DNA from: Candidatus Saccharibacteria bacterium UBA6039
GTDB lineage: Bacteria > Patescibacteriota > Saccharimonadia > Saccharimonadales > Saccharimonadaceae
Assembly (NCBI GenBank): GCA_002427805.1
Contig: DIZB01000030.1
Location: 1 to 64,000 of the forward strand
Reading direction: 5' to 3'
DNA: 64,000 nt
The position numbers and the translations under genes were made by a program. Positions 25,669-34,563 of this stretch are shown here, piece after piece. The stretch's first letter is position 1, and every line of letters starts with the position of its first letter. Under the pieces are notes generated by a model. That model saw only the letters and a program-made list of their open reading frames with translations, was not told where the DNA came from and ran no database searches.

Positions 25669-27024
25669 ATGAAGACTATACCCAAGCATACGTTTGATTT
25701 TCTTGATTCTTGGCTTGAACTCCGTCTACAGTGGGCCGACATACCAGGCTTTGTGGTGGCGATTAGTAAAGATGGTCAGCTGCTATTTAATAAGGCGTAC
25801 GGATACGCCAATGCTGAAACGAAGGAGAAGCTACGTCCTGATCATGTTTTTCGTATTGCGTCGTACTCGAAGACATTCACCGCCACGGCCATCATGCAAC
25901 TTCAAGAAAAAGGGTCAGTGCGGATTGACGATACCATCGCGACACATCTGACGTGGCTTAATGACCATACAGATATACGTTGGAGAGATGTAACGATCCG
26001 TCAACTTATGTCGCATAGCGCCGGTGTCACTCGGGATGGGCTCGATAGTGACTATTGGCAATTGATAAAGCCATTCCCCGATAGAGATACGCTGAAACGT
26101 GATATTCTTGCGACCAAACTGATTCTGGAACCCAACACAAAAATGAAATATTCAAATTATGGTTATTCACTTCTCGGTTTATTAATTGAGGAGGTGACGG
26201 GTATGTCATATGGTGAATATATTCAAGAGAATATTATTAATACACTAGGACTGAGTGCAACGCGACCAGATTATGATGCAACGCTTCCATATACGGCTGC
26301 TCATTCAAGGCTAACCATTGCTCGCACGAGACATCTGATACCAAACCCGATGACTCATGCCATGGCTGCCGCGACAGGCGTATCCTCAACAGCGAGTGAT
26401 CTCTGCCAGTACTTCTCGGCGCATGCCGTCGGTTCGGGCGCATTATTGAGCGATGAATCAAAACGTGAAATGCAACGACAACAGTGGCCTGTTGAAGGAA
26501 CGCGCGTCAAAACATCCTATGGACTGGGATTTGAACACGGCGTGTATGGTGGCATGAATATGGTTGGTCATGGGGGTGGTTTTCCTGGAAATTCGACAAC
26601 GAGTATGTTTCATCCTGATGATAATCTTGTCGTGGTCGTTCTGACTAATACGAATGCTCCCGTTGGAGAATTGTTTGGCGGGGTAATCAATGTGATAACC
26701 ACCCTCGGGGAAGAAGGGCCACAAGAAGACTTATTGAAATTCGAAACACGCTACGCGGATCTATGGGGCATATATGAAGTCGTGGTAATTGACAAAACAA
26801 TAAAAGGTATTTGGTCAAATTCATGGTATCCGTTTGGTAAATCTGAAACTTTAGAAAAGATTGATGAGACGACACTTAGGATTGTCGAAACAGATGGTTT
26901 TTCAAGTTCTGGTGAAGAGATCCACTATATGTTTAACGATGATGGAAGTATCCACCATATTGTGAATGCAGGTTCATACGCTATTCCTTCTCGTAACGGA
27001 GATGTGCCAGTTACATGGAAGTAG
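25669..27024 (+). CDS. Serine beta-lactamase-like hydrolase (class C/DD-peptidase family)
   Basis: 451 residues from ATG 25669; the longer frame from 25633 would begin upstream of the promoter. Motifs: SYSK (SxxK, in FRIASYSKTFTATAIM), YSNYGYS (YxN) and HGGGFPGN (in place of KTG). A C-terminal lipocalin-like beta region follows from about 350. No signal peptide is seen, so it is probably cytoplasmic, an esterase or peptidase rather than a resistance enzyme. Overlaps the MutY-like gene by 10 bp. Confidence 0.88.
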   Translation: MKTIPKHTFDFLDSWLELRLQWADIPGFVVAISKDGQLLFNKAYGYANAETKEKLRPDHVFRIASYSKTFTATAIMQLQEKGSVRIDDTIATHLTWLNDHTDIRWRDVTIRQLMSHSAGVTRDGLDSDYWQLIKPFPDRDTLKRDILATKLILEPNTKMKYSNYGYSLLGLLIEEVTGMSYGEYIQENIINTLGLSATRPDYDATLPYTAAHSRLTIARTRHLIPNPMTHAMAAATGVSSTASDLCQYFSAHAVGSGALLSDESKREMQRQQWPVEGTRVKTSYGLGFEHGVYGGMNMVGHGGGFPGNSTTSMFHPDDNLVVVVLTNTNAPVGELFGGVINVITTLGEEGPQEDLLKFETRYADLWGIYEVVVIDKTIKGIWSNSWYPFGKSETLEKIDETTLRIVETDGFSSSGEEIHYMFNDDGSIHHIVNAGSYAIPSRNGDVPVTWK

Positions 27025-27815
27025 CTGATTTTCAGGAACTTGTATGGCAAAAAGGACGAGAGTTATATCGCGATATGCCATGGCGCAGTACAACCGACCC
27101 ATACTATATTATGGTCAGTGAATTCATGCTGCAGCAAACTCAGGTTGATCGTGTGGTGCCAAAATACAATGCATTTATAGTCACGTACCCAGACGTCTAT
27201 GCACTTGCTACTGCACCACTTGGTGATGTGCTGGCACTGTGGAATGGCCTTGGCTATAATCGCCGGGCAAAGTTCCTCCACGACACTGCAGCCAAGATCG
27301 TATCTCACTTTGATGGCATCGTGCCTTCATCAGTTCAGGATCTTATGAGTCTGCCCGGCATTGGTCCTAATACGGCAGCAGCCATTGTGGCCTACGCATA
27401 CAACGTGCCAGTCGGATTTATCGAGACGAATATTCGCACCGTATACTTTCAGCACTTTTTTGCAGACGCTCACCTCGTAACTGACGACGAGTTACGACGA
27501 GTCGTCGCAGAAACGGTAGATCAGGAACATCCTAGGCAGTGGTTTTGGGCACTTATGGACTATGGGTCGTACTTGAAAAAACAAGGCGCAGCTAGTCTCG
27601 ATAAGAGTGCTCACTATAAAAAGCAATCGGTCTTAGAGGGAAGTGTAAGACAGGTAAGAGGCCACATTATACGAGCACTCACGAAATCCGCTATGAGTGA
27701 GGCAGAACTTCGTGAAGAAGTAGTTGCTGATGAGCGGTTCGAGAAAGCACTTACCAGTGTCATAAAAGATGGTCTTGTTTCAGTCAGCGGCAACCAATAT
27801 CATTTGACCAAATAG
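27015..27815 (+). CDS. MutY-like HhH-GPD glycosylase lacking the Fe-S cluster
   Basis: 266 residues. Motifs: WRSTTDPYYIMVSEFMLQQTQVDRVVPKY (catalytic Glu in SEFMLQQT), HhH LPGIGPNTAAAIVAYAYNV. The usual catalytic Asp segment DGNV/DTNV reads IETNIRTV, with Glu for Asp. None of the four C-terminal Fe-S cysteines is present and the GO-recognition domain is replaced by a short winged-helix-like tail. It resembles adenine glycosylase but could have altered specificity. Confidence 0.82.
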   Translation: MEVADFQELVWQKGRELYRDMPWRSTTDPYYIMVSEFMLQQTQVDRVVPKYNAFIVTYPDVYALATAPLGDVLALWNGLGYNRRAKFLHDTAAKIVSHFDGIVPSSVQDLMSLPGIGPNTAAAIVAYAYNVPVGFIETNIRTVYFQHFFADAHLVTDDELRRVVAETVDQEHPRQWFWALMDYGSYLKKQGAASLDKSAHYKKQSVLEGSVRQVRGHIIRALTKSAMSEAELREEVVADERFEKALTSVIKDGLVSVSGNQYHLTK

Positions 27816-27841
27816 GCCTCGGCGTTAGATAATAGAGCGTA

Positions 27842-28378
27842 ATGATAAAAAACATAAAATTGGTATCTTTAGGCGTTTTAGCCTCTGCTCTCTGCGCTGT
27901 TGCACTTATTGGTACAATTCACGCCCAATCAGCGCCAATGACAGACGCGCAGATTGCACGCATTCGACTGAACTGCGTGAGTGCCAAGAACACGATTGCC
28001 CAGCTTCATGCCAGTGATGCCTTACTTCGCGTCAACAGAGGTCAAATATACGAATCAATGACGACAAAGCTCATGACACGCTTTAATGACCGTGCAAGTA
28101 GCAACCATTACGACATCAGTGGTCTGACGCTCGCCATACAAAACTACAATTCAACACTGACGGCCTTTCGTGCCGACTATCAAGTCTACGAAGAGCAACT
28201 CTCGAGTGCGCTTACTATTGATTGCACGAAAGAGCCGGTCGCATTTTATGATGCCGTTTCACTTGCTCGCACCCAGAGAAGCCAAGTACACGTTGATGTG
28301 ACAAAACTTAATCAATATATCGATGACTACGATACGGTTCTCAACGTATTCATAAGTTCAGAAGTGACGGGAAAGTAA
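27842..28378 (+). CDS. Secreted helical protein of unknown function
   Basis: 178 residues. Signal peptide with core LVSLGVLASALCAVALIGTIHA and a likely cut after HAQ. The rest is mostly helical with two cysteines (about 45 and 130) that could bond. A -10-like GATAAT ends 8 nt before ATG and TTGACC lies 18 bp upstream. Its stop overlaps the next start (TAATG), so the two are coupled. Confidence 0.65.
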   Translation: MIKNIKLVSLGVLASALCAVALIGTIHAQSAPMTDAQIARIRLNCVSAKNTIAQLHASDALLRVNRGQIYESMTTKLMTRFNDRASSNHYDISGLTLAIQNYNSTLTAFRADYQVYEEQLSSALTIDCTKEPVAFYDAVSLARTQRSQVHVDVTKLNQYIDDYDTVLNVFISSEVTGK

Positions 28379-28755
28379 TGGAAGAACCAATACAATCAGT
28401 TGATGGAGAGCTAACGTTTTGGGGGGCACATAAGTTCCTACTTCTCATCGCGTTGAGTATTGCGATTGCACTGGCTCTCGTTGGCATTAGTATGACTCTT
28501 TATGCGACGAGTGGCGCAGCGCAGCTTGACCTTAGTCGCCCTGGTTACCGTGGTGTGACGAGTCAGGCAATAAGTTCCGATAGTGGGTTCCAAAACTACC
28601 CAAATACTGGGCCAATTAATAGCTCATCAGTCAATGAATTTAAAACCTTATACGAAAAGCAGGCTGCCACAGCCAAAGTAGTTGATGCCTTTGCTGGTGA
28701 CCCACTTAATCCCGACGCACTTGAGATTAGTGCATCGTCGACGCCGACTCAATAG
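28378..28755 (+). CDS. Single-pass membrane protein of unknown function
   Basis: 125 residues. Short cytoplasmic head, one helix (FLLLIALSIAIALALVGISMTLYA), then a polar extracytoplasmic tail with Ser/Asn/Pro-rich parts. Start overlaps the previous stop by 1 bp. Probably a partner of the secreted helical protein. No family recognised. Confidence 0.6.
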   Translation: MEEPIQSVDGELTFWGAHKFLLLIALSIAIALALVGISMTLYATSGAAQLDLSRPGYRGVTSQAISSDSGFQNYPNTGPINSSSVNEFKTLYEKQAATAKVVDAFAGDPLNPDALEISASSTPTQ

Positions 28756-28812
28756 CAGCAAAGCAAACGATTATTTTTTTTGATGTGATATTATTAAAAT
28801 ATTGAGTCAAAT

Positions 28813-29481
28813 ATGAAAAATAATAATACATTAAAACATCCTCTTCAAGAACATATAATATCGACTTTACGACGTCAAGAATTTACTCGGTTTAAAGACA
28901 TATTGCCACCAAAAACGGATACAAATGTTTTTTCATATCACGTAAAAATACTTGTAAAAGCAGACTTCATAAAAAAGGTCGAAGATAGATATACTCTTAG
29001 TCAAAATGGAATAATATACGTGCATAATTTGACTAAAAATGATACAAATCTTCCTGTTATACAGTGCGTCATCCTTTTACAAAATAGTGATGGTGATATA
29101 TTACTCACGCCTCAGTCCGAGCAGCCATATATCAATACATTGTCGCTCCCCGGGCGTTATGTACATGCAGTTGATTCTACTATCGAGGCAGTAGCGAGTG
29201 GCATCATCTCGGAGCAGATTGGGCTGAAGGAAGTGTCGCCAATTCATGTGGGAGATGCCTATGTTCGCGTAAAGTCCGAGCAGCAAACCATATCAACAAC
29301 GATAACGCATGTCTTTCGGGTGACGAGTGATGACGTTAAATTGACGCCTCATTTTATGTGGGTACAGCCACATAAACTTTCGAGCCTGCGGCTTACACCG
29401 GGCACCGAATCAATCATCGCGCGTAGTTTTTTTGGTGATACGCACTTTTTTGAAGAGTTTGACGAGGAGTGGACTAGTTAA
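28813..29481 (+). CDS. Winged-helix plus Nudix-like protein
   Basis: 222 residues. The N-terminal part (1-70) looks like an ArsR-type winged helix (FSYHVKILVKADFIKKVEDRY). Residues about 75-215 follow the Nudix fold (VIQCVILLQNSDGDILLTPQ), but the Nudix box is broken: LPGRYVHAVDSTIEAVASGI then SEQIGL lacks the REUxEE core. This suggests a ligand-sensing regulator rather than a hydrolase. The AT-rich start differs from its neighbours. Overlaps the murC-like gene tail to tail by 8 bp. Confidence 0.7.
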   Translation: MKNNNTLKHPLQEHIISTLRRQEFTRFKDILPPKTDTNVFSYHVKILVKADFIKKVEDRYTLSQNGIIYVHNLTKNDTNLPVIQCVILLQNSDGDILLTPQSEQPYINTLSLPGRYVHAVDSTIEAVASGIISEQIGLKEVSPIHVGDAYVRVKSEQQTISTTITHVFRVTSDDVKLTPHFMWVQPHKLSSLRLTPGTESIIARSFFGDTHFFEEFDEEWTS

Positions 29482-30727
29482 GTTGTTGCCGTAGCCAGCC
29501 GTCGATTCTACCGGCGCCCATACCTAGAACAAGTTTGCCTTCGGCTCTGGCAGCTTGGATAGCGTTCCATAACTCGTCATTAAATTCAGCGATATGGATA
29601 TGATCTTTATTGGTAATATCAGCAATCAGTTCTTCGGGTGTGAGAATCGCGAGGTTTGGGTCTTCACGGGATAAATAGGTTGGTAGCCAATAGATTTCAT
29701 CGGCTAGCTCAAATTGTTGCCTGTAGTCGTGTCTAATTTCGTGTTGGCGAACGTTTTGGTGAGGCTGATAGACGAGCACAATATGGTCACTCAGTTCACG
29801 TGCCATTTGGAGTGTTGCGGCAATTTCTGTCGGGTGGTGGCCGTAGTCGCTATAGAGGTTATCAGCTAGTCTTTCAAATCGTCTGTCTGTTCCGGGGAAT
29901 GATTCAATTGCATACCTATTATCTAAATTCTCGCCAATACTTAACCTTTCGAGTGCTTTTAGCACCAGCGTCGCATTACGACGGTTATGCGCGCCTGCTA
30001 GCTCAAGCGTGAGAACCTCATCGTTTTGCATTGCCCAAGCGCTGCTCTCGCGCGTAGCAAGAAAGTCAGCGTCATGCTGCCACAAGATCGTCATGTTTGA
30101 TTGATGAATAAATTGTCTGAAAGCGGATTTGTAGTCATCCTCTGTCGGATAGGTATCAGGATGGTCGTAATCAACGCTAGAGATAATCGATAGATACGGA
30201 TGAAAATAAAGGAAGTTGCGATCAAATTCGTCACATTCATAAATGAAGTATTCGCTTTTCGGATCGTATGTACCACTTGGTCCAAAACCAATCGTTGAGC
30301 CAATCGAGTAACTAATAGGGATGCCAAGCTGTTTGAATGTCCACACTAACATGCCAGTCGTCGTCGTTTTGCCATGCGTACCACTTACGGCAAGGAGTTT
30401 AAGACCACTTTCTTCTATGAAATGCGCCAAGTACTCACCGCGTTTAGCGGTTTTAATACCAAGCTTTCGCGCCAAAACAAGCTCTGGATGACCTTCTGGG
30501 ATTGCAGGCGTGTAGACAAACCAATCGAGCGGCGTCTTGTCATGGGTTTCCTGCAGAAACGTCCCATCCTGTATTCCAATGTGCACATCGATGCCGTCGC
30601 CATGGAGCTTTGCGGTCATCAACCCAACTTCTAGGTCAGACCCGTAAACACTATAGCCAGCGTCCCTAGCAATTTCAGCAAGTGGTCCCATACCAACACC
30701 GCCGAGCCCAGAAAAGTAGATATTCAT
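29474..30727 (-). CDS. murC: MurC/Mpl-type muropeptide ligase
   Basis: Adds the first L-Ala to UDP-MurNAc (MurC) or recycles tripeptide (Mpl). N-terminal Rossmann IYFSGLGGVGMGPLAEIA, ATP loop VSGTHGKTTTTGML, VDYDHPDTYPTEDDY, GAHNRRNATL, and the C-terminal DYGHHPTEIAATL with VYQPHQNVR. 417 residues, a little short for MurC (about 460). MurC and Mpl cannot be told apart safely. TATACT (30741-30736) ends 8 nt before ATG. Confidence 0.88.
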   Translation of the reverse strand: MNIYFSGLGGVGMGPLAEIARDAGYSVYGSDLEVGLMTAKLHGDGIDVHIGIQDGTFLQETHDKTPLDWFVYTPAIPEGHPELVLARKLGIKTAKRGEYLAHFIEESGLKLLAVSGTHGKTTTTGMLVWTFKQLGIPISYSIGSTIGFGPSGTYDPKSEYFIYECDEFDRNFLYFHPYLSIISSVDYDHPDTYPTEDDYKSAFRQFIHQSNMTILWQHDADFLATRESSAWAMQNDEVLTLELAGAHNRRNATLVLKALERLSIGENLDNRYAIESFPGTDRRFERLADNLYSDYGHHPTEIAATLQMARELSDHIVLVYQPHQNVRQHEIRHDYRQQFELADEIYWLPTYLSREDPNLAILTPEELIADITNKDHIHIAEFNDELWNAIQAARAEGKLVLGMGAGRIDGWLRQQLN

Positions 30728-30815
30728 ATTCCCTCAGTATACGCGACCAAACCACAGCTGCACAGGGGCCCCTACGTGATATACTGAAAACAATACGTAT
30801 GGTGGGGTTACATTA

Positions 30816-31448
30816 GTGGGCAATAAACGACAAATACGGCAGACGATTGGGCAGTTGCAGCATGTGAAAACATGGCAACTTATTATTTTGCTTATCTTAG
30901 CTGCCTTTATTGCCTCAACCTTTCTTCGTCTCAATAACATTGGCATGGTGGAGCGCCGAAGCGCCGTGCTCGCTGCTGACGAGGTTGGTAACCAAGATAT
31001 CACTATCTCAAGGTTGTACGATCTACAACGATACGTTTCTGCCCATATGAATACTGATATGGGGAAGGGCCTGTATCTTCAGAAGAGTTACGACCGCGAT
31101 GTCCAAACGGCCGATAATGCAGCCTCAAGTGATTCCAATCCGAACGGGAATATCTATAAAAAAGCACAACAGGTTTGTGCTCCCCAATTTACTCGTTATT
31201 CAACTGCGTATTTACAGTGTACCCTCGGTGAATTAGCCAAGTACCCGGCTGCGACTAATATTATTTCGTCTGCGAATTTGCCAGATGCCAACAGCTACCT
31301 ACATGTTTTCGTTTCGCCTATTTGGTCGCCGGATTTTGCGGGGTGGTCAGTTCTCGTTTGTATTGTCATAGGACTCATGATCATTGTCCGCCTGGTGAGT
31401 CTTTTAATACTCAGACTTTTACTCCGTCAGCACTATAAGAGCGTTTAA
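30816..31448 (+). CDS. Membrane protein with two helices and an extracytoplasmic domain
   Basis: 210 residues from GTG 30816, with GGTGGGG upstream. First helix LIILLILAAFIASTFL, then about 120 extracytoplasmic residues with two Cys (QQVCAPQF, YLQCTLGEL), and a last helix WSVLVCIVIGLMIIVRLVSLLI. No family recognised. TATACT lies at about 30781-30786. Confidence 0.6.
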   Translation: MGNKRQIRQTIGQLQHVKTWQLIILLILAAFIASTFLRLNNIGMVERRSAVLAADEVGNQDITISRLYDLQRYVSAHMNTDMGKGLYLQKSYDRDVQTADNAASSDSNPNGNIYKKAQQVCAPQFTRYSTAYLQCTLGELAKYPAATNIISSANLPDANSYLHVFVSPIWSPDFAGWSVLVCIVIGLMIIVRLVSLLILRLLLRQHYKSV

Positions 31449-31451
31449 TTG

Positions 31452-31480
31452 TTGACACCACGCTTTTCAAGTTGTACGCT
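31452..31480 (+). promoter_or_regulatory. Promoter of the 68-residue protein gene
   Basis: TTGACA (31452-31457), 17-bp spacer, TACGCT (31475-31480). Gives a leader of about 30 nt carrying AGGAGG (31501-31506), one of the strongest ribosome sites in the window. Confidence 0.7.
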
Positions 31481-31517
31481 AGCTCTCGTAATAGCATAAC
31501 AGGAGGTATAAGAACTT

Positions 31518-31724
31518 ATGGCTTACAGTCACACTAACTCAAAGGGCGTCACATATTACTTGCATAGTACCGAAGTAACACTTCGTGGTGGCAAACCACA
31601 AACAATCTTCTTTTTTGCGAAGGTAGAGAAGAACGCTAAGGGTCACCCAGTTGATCTTCCAGAAGACCGCGTTGTTAAGGAAAACCCACGCAACGGATTC
31701 CTTACCGTTTCTAAGAAAAAATAG
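31518..31724 (+). CDS. Small conserved-looking basic protein, 68 residues
   Basis: Strong AGGAGG ribosome site and its own consensus-like promoter imply high expression. The product starts MAYSHTNSKGVTYYLHSTEV, has TLRGGKPQTIFFF and ends NPRNGFLTVSKKK. It looks like a compact beta protein, Lys-rich. I believe similar small proteins recur in Saccharibacteria, but I cannot name a family. Nucleic-acid binding is possible from the charge only. Confidence 0.7.
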   Translation: MAYSHTNSKGVTYYLHSTEVTLRGGKPQTIFFFAKVEKNAKGHPVDLPEDRVVKENPRNGFLTVSKKK

Positions 31725-31788
31725 TTCGGAAAGTACACTTGCACGATGAAAATTGTGCTTGCGCTTTTGGCGCGTTTGGTTGTATAGT

Positions 31789-31840
31789 TATAATCAAACA
31801 AACAGGTGTCAAAATTGCCCCCTCCCCGGGGGCTTTTTTT
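31789..31840 (+). terminator. Strong intrinsic terminator, with a -10-like TATAAT just upstream
   Basis: GCCCCC (31817-31822), loop TCCCC, GGGGGC (31828-31833), then seven T. It probably ends the 68-residue gene transcript. TATAAT at 31789-31794, with TTGGCG 16 bp upstream, could start a transcript of only about 40 nt ending here. This rules out the long 31806 start for the ABC gene. Confidence 0.8.
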
Positions 31841-31880
31841 GTGGTGCTTTACCTCTGATTATAGTAAAATAGAGATAGAT

Positions 31881-32642
31881 ATGACGGTGATGATCGAAGT
31901 CAAAAACCTCAAGAAACGCTATGGGGATAAGCAGGCTGTTGACGGTGTGAGTTTTTCAGTCAAGAAGGGCGAAATCTTTGGTATCCTTGGTCCGAATGGT
32001 GCCGGCAAAACAACCACTCTTGAAATGATGGAAACGCTTCGTCCAATCGATGCTGGTAGTGTGCTGATCGATGGCATCAACGTTGCCAAGCACCCTCAGG
32101 AAATTAAATACCTTATTGGCGTGCAGCCACAAACACCTGCCTTTCAGGATAAAACCAAGCTCACAGAAGTCATTGAGATGTTCGCCGCGGCGTATGGCGA
32201 ACGAGTGGATGCCATGCAGTTCCTGCGTGATGTTGATCTCGAAGAGAAAGCAAACAGTTATGTCGAGAGTTTATCTGGCGGCCAAAAGCAACGCCTTAGC
32301 ATTACGACGGCGCTTGTGCACGGGCCAAAAGTCTTCTTTCTCGACGAGCCAACCACAGGGCTTGACCCTCAGGCGCGCCGTAATCTTTGGACGCTTATCG
32401 AGAAGCTACGTAACAAGGGTATCAGCGTTGTGATGACAACTCACTATATGGACGAAGCCGAAGTGTTGTGTGACCGCATTGCCATTATGGATAACGGTAA
32501 AATTGTTGCTATTGATACACCCAAGAATCTTATTAAACAGCTCCTTAAGCGCGGTTTCAAGAAAGATCAGCACGTTGAACAGGCAAACCTTGAAGACGTC
32601 TTTATCGATCTGACGGGTAAAGGACTACGGGAAGAGCAGTAA
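31881..32642 (+). CDS. ABC transporter ATP-binding protein (ABC-2 exporter type)
   Basis: 253 residues from ATG 31881 (or ATG 31890). Walker A GPNGAGKTTTLEMM, Q-loop VQPQTPAF, signature YVESLSGGQKQRLSIT, Walker B VFFLDEPTTGLDP, H-loop MTTHYMDEAEVLCD. TAAAAT ends 10 nt before ATG. Stop and next start overlap (TAATG), tying it to the permease. Confidence 0.95.
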   Translation: MTVMIEVKNLKKRYGDKQAVDGVSFSVKKGEIFGILGPNGAGKTTTLEMMETLRPIDAGSVLIDGINVAKHPQEIKYLIGVQPQTPAFQDKTKLTEVIEMFAAAYGERVDAMQFLRDVDLEEKANSYVESLSGGQKQRLSITTALVHGPKVFFLDEPTTGLDPQARRNLWTLIEKLRNKGISVVMTTHYMDEAEVLCDRIAIMDNGKIVAIDTPKNLIKQLLKRGFKKDQHVEQANLEDVFIDLTGKGLREEQ

Positions 32643-33751
32643 TGAAAAAGTCGTTTTATACTATTTTTACACTCGCGAAGATTAATACTCGGCGTGTCTT
32701 CCGTGATCGTGTCGCGCTCTTCTTTACAATCGGCTTTCCACTCATCTTCTTATTTGTGTTCGGAAGCCTGAACAGCGGTAGCGGCAGCGCATCATTTAAC
32801 GTCGCAATCATCAACCAATCATCGTCAACCTTCGCTAAAGACTTTATCAAGACTGCCACCGATAGCAAAATCTTGAAGGTTCATAGTGACGTTATGACGC
32901 TCGCGCAAGCCGAAGACAAAATGAGCCGCTCAGAACTCGATGCCACAATTACCTTACCATCGACCTTTGGCCAAACTCTCCCTGGTGCAACCTACCCAAG
33001 CGGTGTAGCGACTGTCGTCTATACGCAGAATAACCAAGCATCAGCGAGTGCCCTCACCTCAATTCTCGATAGTCAATTTAAAGCCATTAATACTCGCTTT
33101 GTAACAAACGTCACGCCGTTTAGTGTCACAACCAAGGAGCTCAATCAAAAGAGTTTATCGCCGTTTGACTATACTTTTGCTGGGCTCCTTGGCTTCGCCA
33201 TTATTGGTATGGGGATCTTTGGTCCAATTAACGTCTTTCCGGAGCTCAAGAAAATGGGGATCCTACGTCGCCTCAGTACGACACCCCTAAAAGTCTGGCA
33301 GTATTTCCTCGCAACCATGCTGGGGCAGGTCTTCGTCGGTCTCATTAGCCTTGCCTTTCTATTCGTAGCCGCAATTATCTTCTTCCATTTGAATGTTGTC
33401 GGCAATTACTTCGAGCTGATATTTCTGCTTATCATTGGCATCGTGTGTATTCTCGGTATTGGCCTTGCGCTTGGTGGCTGGGCAAAGAACGAACGGCAAG
33501 TGGCGCCACTTTCAAATATCATCGTTTTTCCAATGCTCTTTTTATCGGGTACTTTTTTCCCACGGTATCTCATGCCTGATTGGCTACAGCACATCTCGGC
33601 ATTCCTGCCACTCACACCGATTATCGATGGTATTCGCTTGATTGCAACGGAAGGCAAACACCTCATCGATATCTTGCCGCAAATTGGCCTGATTGGTGTC
33701 TGGATCGTCGTCATTTACTTCGTTGCATTCCGCGTTTTCCGCTGGGAGTAG
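32642..33751 (+). CDS. ABC-2 type permease
   Basis: 369 residues. One N-terminal helix (ALFFTIGFPLIFLFVFGSL), a large extracytoplasmic domain (about 45-170), then five helices including GLLGFAIIGMGIFGPINVFPELKKMGILRRL and FPMLFLSGTFFPRYLMPDWLQ, as in the YhgE/DrrB/CcmB-like ABC-2 class. Works with the ATPase gene it overlaps. Substrate (drug, lipid or peptide) not evident. Confidence 0.93.
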   Translation: MKKSFYTIFTLAKINTRRVFRDRVALFFTIGFPLIFLFVFGSLNSGSGSASFNVAIINQSSSTFAKDFIKTATDSKILKVHSDVMTLAQAEDKMSRSELDATITLPSTFGQTLPGATYPSGVATVVYTQNNQASASALTSILDSQFKAINTRFVTNVTPFSVTTKELNQKSLSPFDYTFAGLLGFAIIGMGIFGPINVFPELKKMGILRRLSTTPLKVWQYFLATMLGQVFVGLISLAFLFVAAIIFFHLNVVGNYFELIFLLIIGIVCILGIGLALGGWAKNERQVAPLSNIIVFPMLFLSGTFFPRYLMPDWLQHISAFLPLTPIIDGIRLIATEGKHLIDILPQIGLIGVWIVVIYFVAFRVFRWE

Positions 33752-33762
33752 AGTCGTACAGA

Positions 33763-33791
33763 TTGACTTTAAGTAAAGGTTATGCTATTAT
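33763..33791 (+). promoter_or_regulatory. Promoter of the 33802 gene
   Basis: TTGACT (33763-33768), 17-bp spacer, TATTAT (33786-33791), 10 nt before ATG 33802. It begins a three-gene block of unknowns. Confidence 0.7.
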
Positions 33792-33801
33792 AAGTAAACA
33801 A

Positions 33802-34527
33802 ATGTCACTATATGAAAACGACTCCGAATTATCTTCCCAGCTTGGTTTTACCCCCCAAGACTCTGATAAAGACGTTGAGCCTGAGCCTGCCCCGTCAGGG
33901 ACTGGCTATGATCATTCTTTAGACTGGCGCGATATTAATAAGCAATTTCAACGTCCTGCTGACTATTCAGGCTTAGGCAATTTGGTGCGGATTAATAGTG
34001 CCGAACCTGAGCCAGTTTATGACCGGGTATCTCCGACTGAATCGGTCATGAGAATGATACATCTTATGTACGCGGATCAGAAGCATGCAATTGAGCAGGG
34101 ATATCCTATATCAGTTGAAGCTTTCAAGGATTATATCCCACGTGATATAAGCGAATCGGATCGTGTGCTCATAGACCGTCATATCCAACACCTTACAACT
34201 CTCGAAGCTCCACAAGATATAGCACCAAAAAGTTTATTAGAGCGTCTTGAGCAAAGAAAACGAGGCGATCGTATCGGTAGTTTAGCACTTAATGGACGAT
34301 TGCAAGGTATTGAAAAACCGATTTCTCATGCTGGTTCAAGAAATGTTGAGGCCCTCAAAAAAGAAATTAAAATCCTTAAAGACATAGGAGATGCGACAGT
34401 GGCTGATATCATTGAGTACTTAGAGCAAGATGCACGGCACCTAAGTGACGAGCAGGCGCAAATTATCGGCACATATGTGGAATCTTTATACGCAAAGGCC
34501 GATGACCACGAACTGGCCCGTAGTTAA
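33802..34527 (+). CDS. Cytosolic protein of unknown function (first of three)
   Basis: 241 residues from ATG 33802; a longer frame runs back into the permease gene but lies upstream of the promoter. Acidic, Pro/Ser-rich first 50 residues look disordered. The rest is helical and charged, with an Arg/Lys-rich segment (LLERLEQRKRGDRIGSLALN) followed by GRLQGIEKP. The 34564 protein has a similar phrase, MRGRIQGIQTI, hinting at a shared motif. No signal or membrane part. No family recognised. Confidence 0.6.
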   Translation: MSLYENDSELSSQLGFTPQDSDKDVEPEPAPSGTGYDHSLDWRDINKQFQRPADYSGLGNLVRINSAEPEPVYDRVSPTESVMRMIHLMYADQKHAIEQGYPISVEAFKDYIPRDISESDRVLIDRHIQHLTTLEAPQDIAPKSLLERLEQRKRGDRIGSLALNGRLQGIEKPISHAGSRNVEALKKEIKILKDIGDATVADIIEYLEQDARHLSDEQAQIIGTYVESLYAKADDHELARS

Positions 34528-34556
34528 TTGACTATTTATGTAGCTTATGCTATAAT
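34528..34556 (+). promoter_or_regulatory. Promoter of the 34564 gene
   Basis: TTGACT (34528-34533), 17-bp spacer, TATAAT (34551-34556), 7 nt before ATG 34564. Almost consensus and predicts a leaderless mRNA. The -35 begins one base after the previous stop codon. Confidence 0.8.
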
Positions 34557-34563
34557 ATAGGAT

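Noticed and set aside
29101..29286. Active Nudix hydrolase box
   Set aside because: The GX5EX7REUXEEXGU pattern is not met; key Glu/Arg residues are missing, so I call the protein Nudix-like only.
31806..31880. N-terminal extension of the ABC ATPase
   Set aside because: The region contains a strong intrinsic terminator and the extension is not like ABC proteins; ATG 31881 fits the family start.
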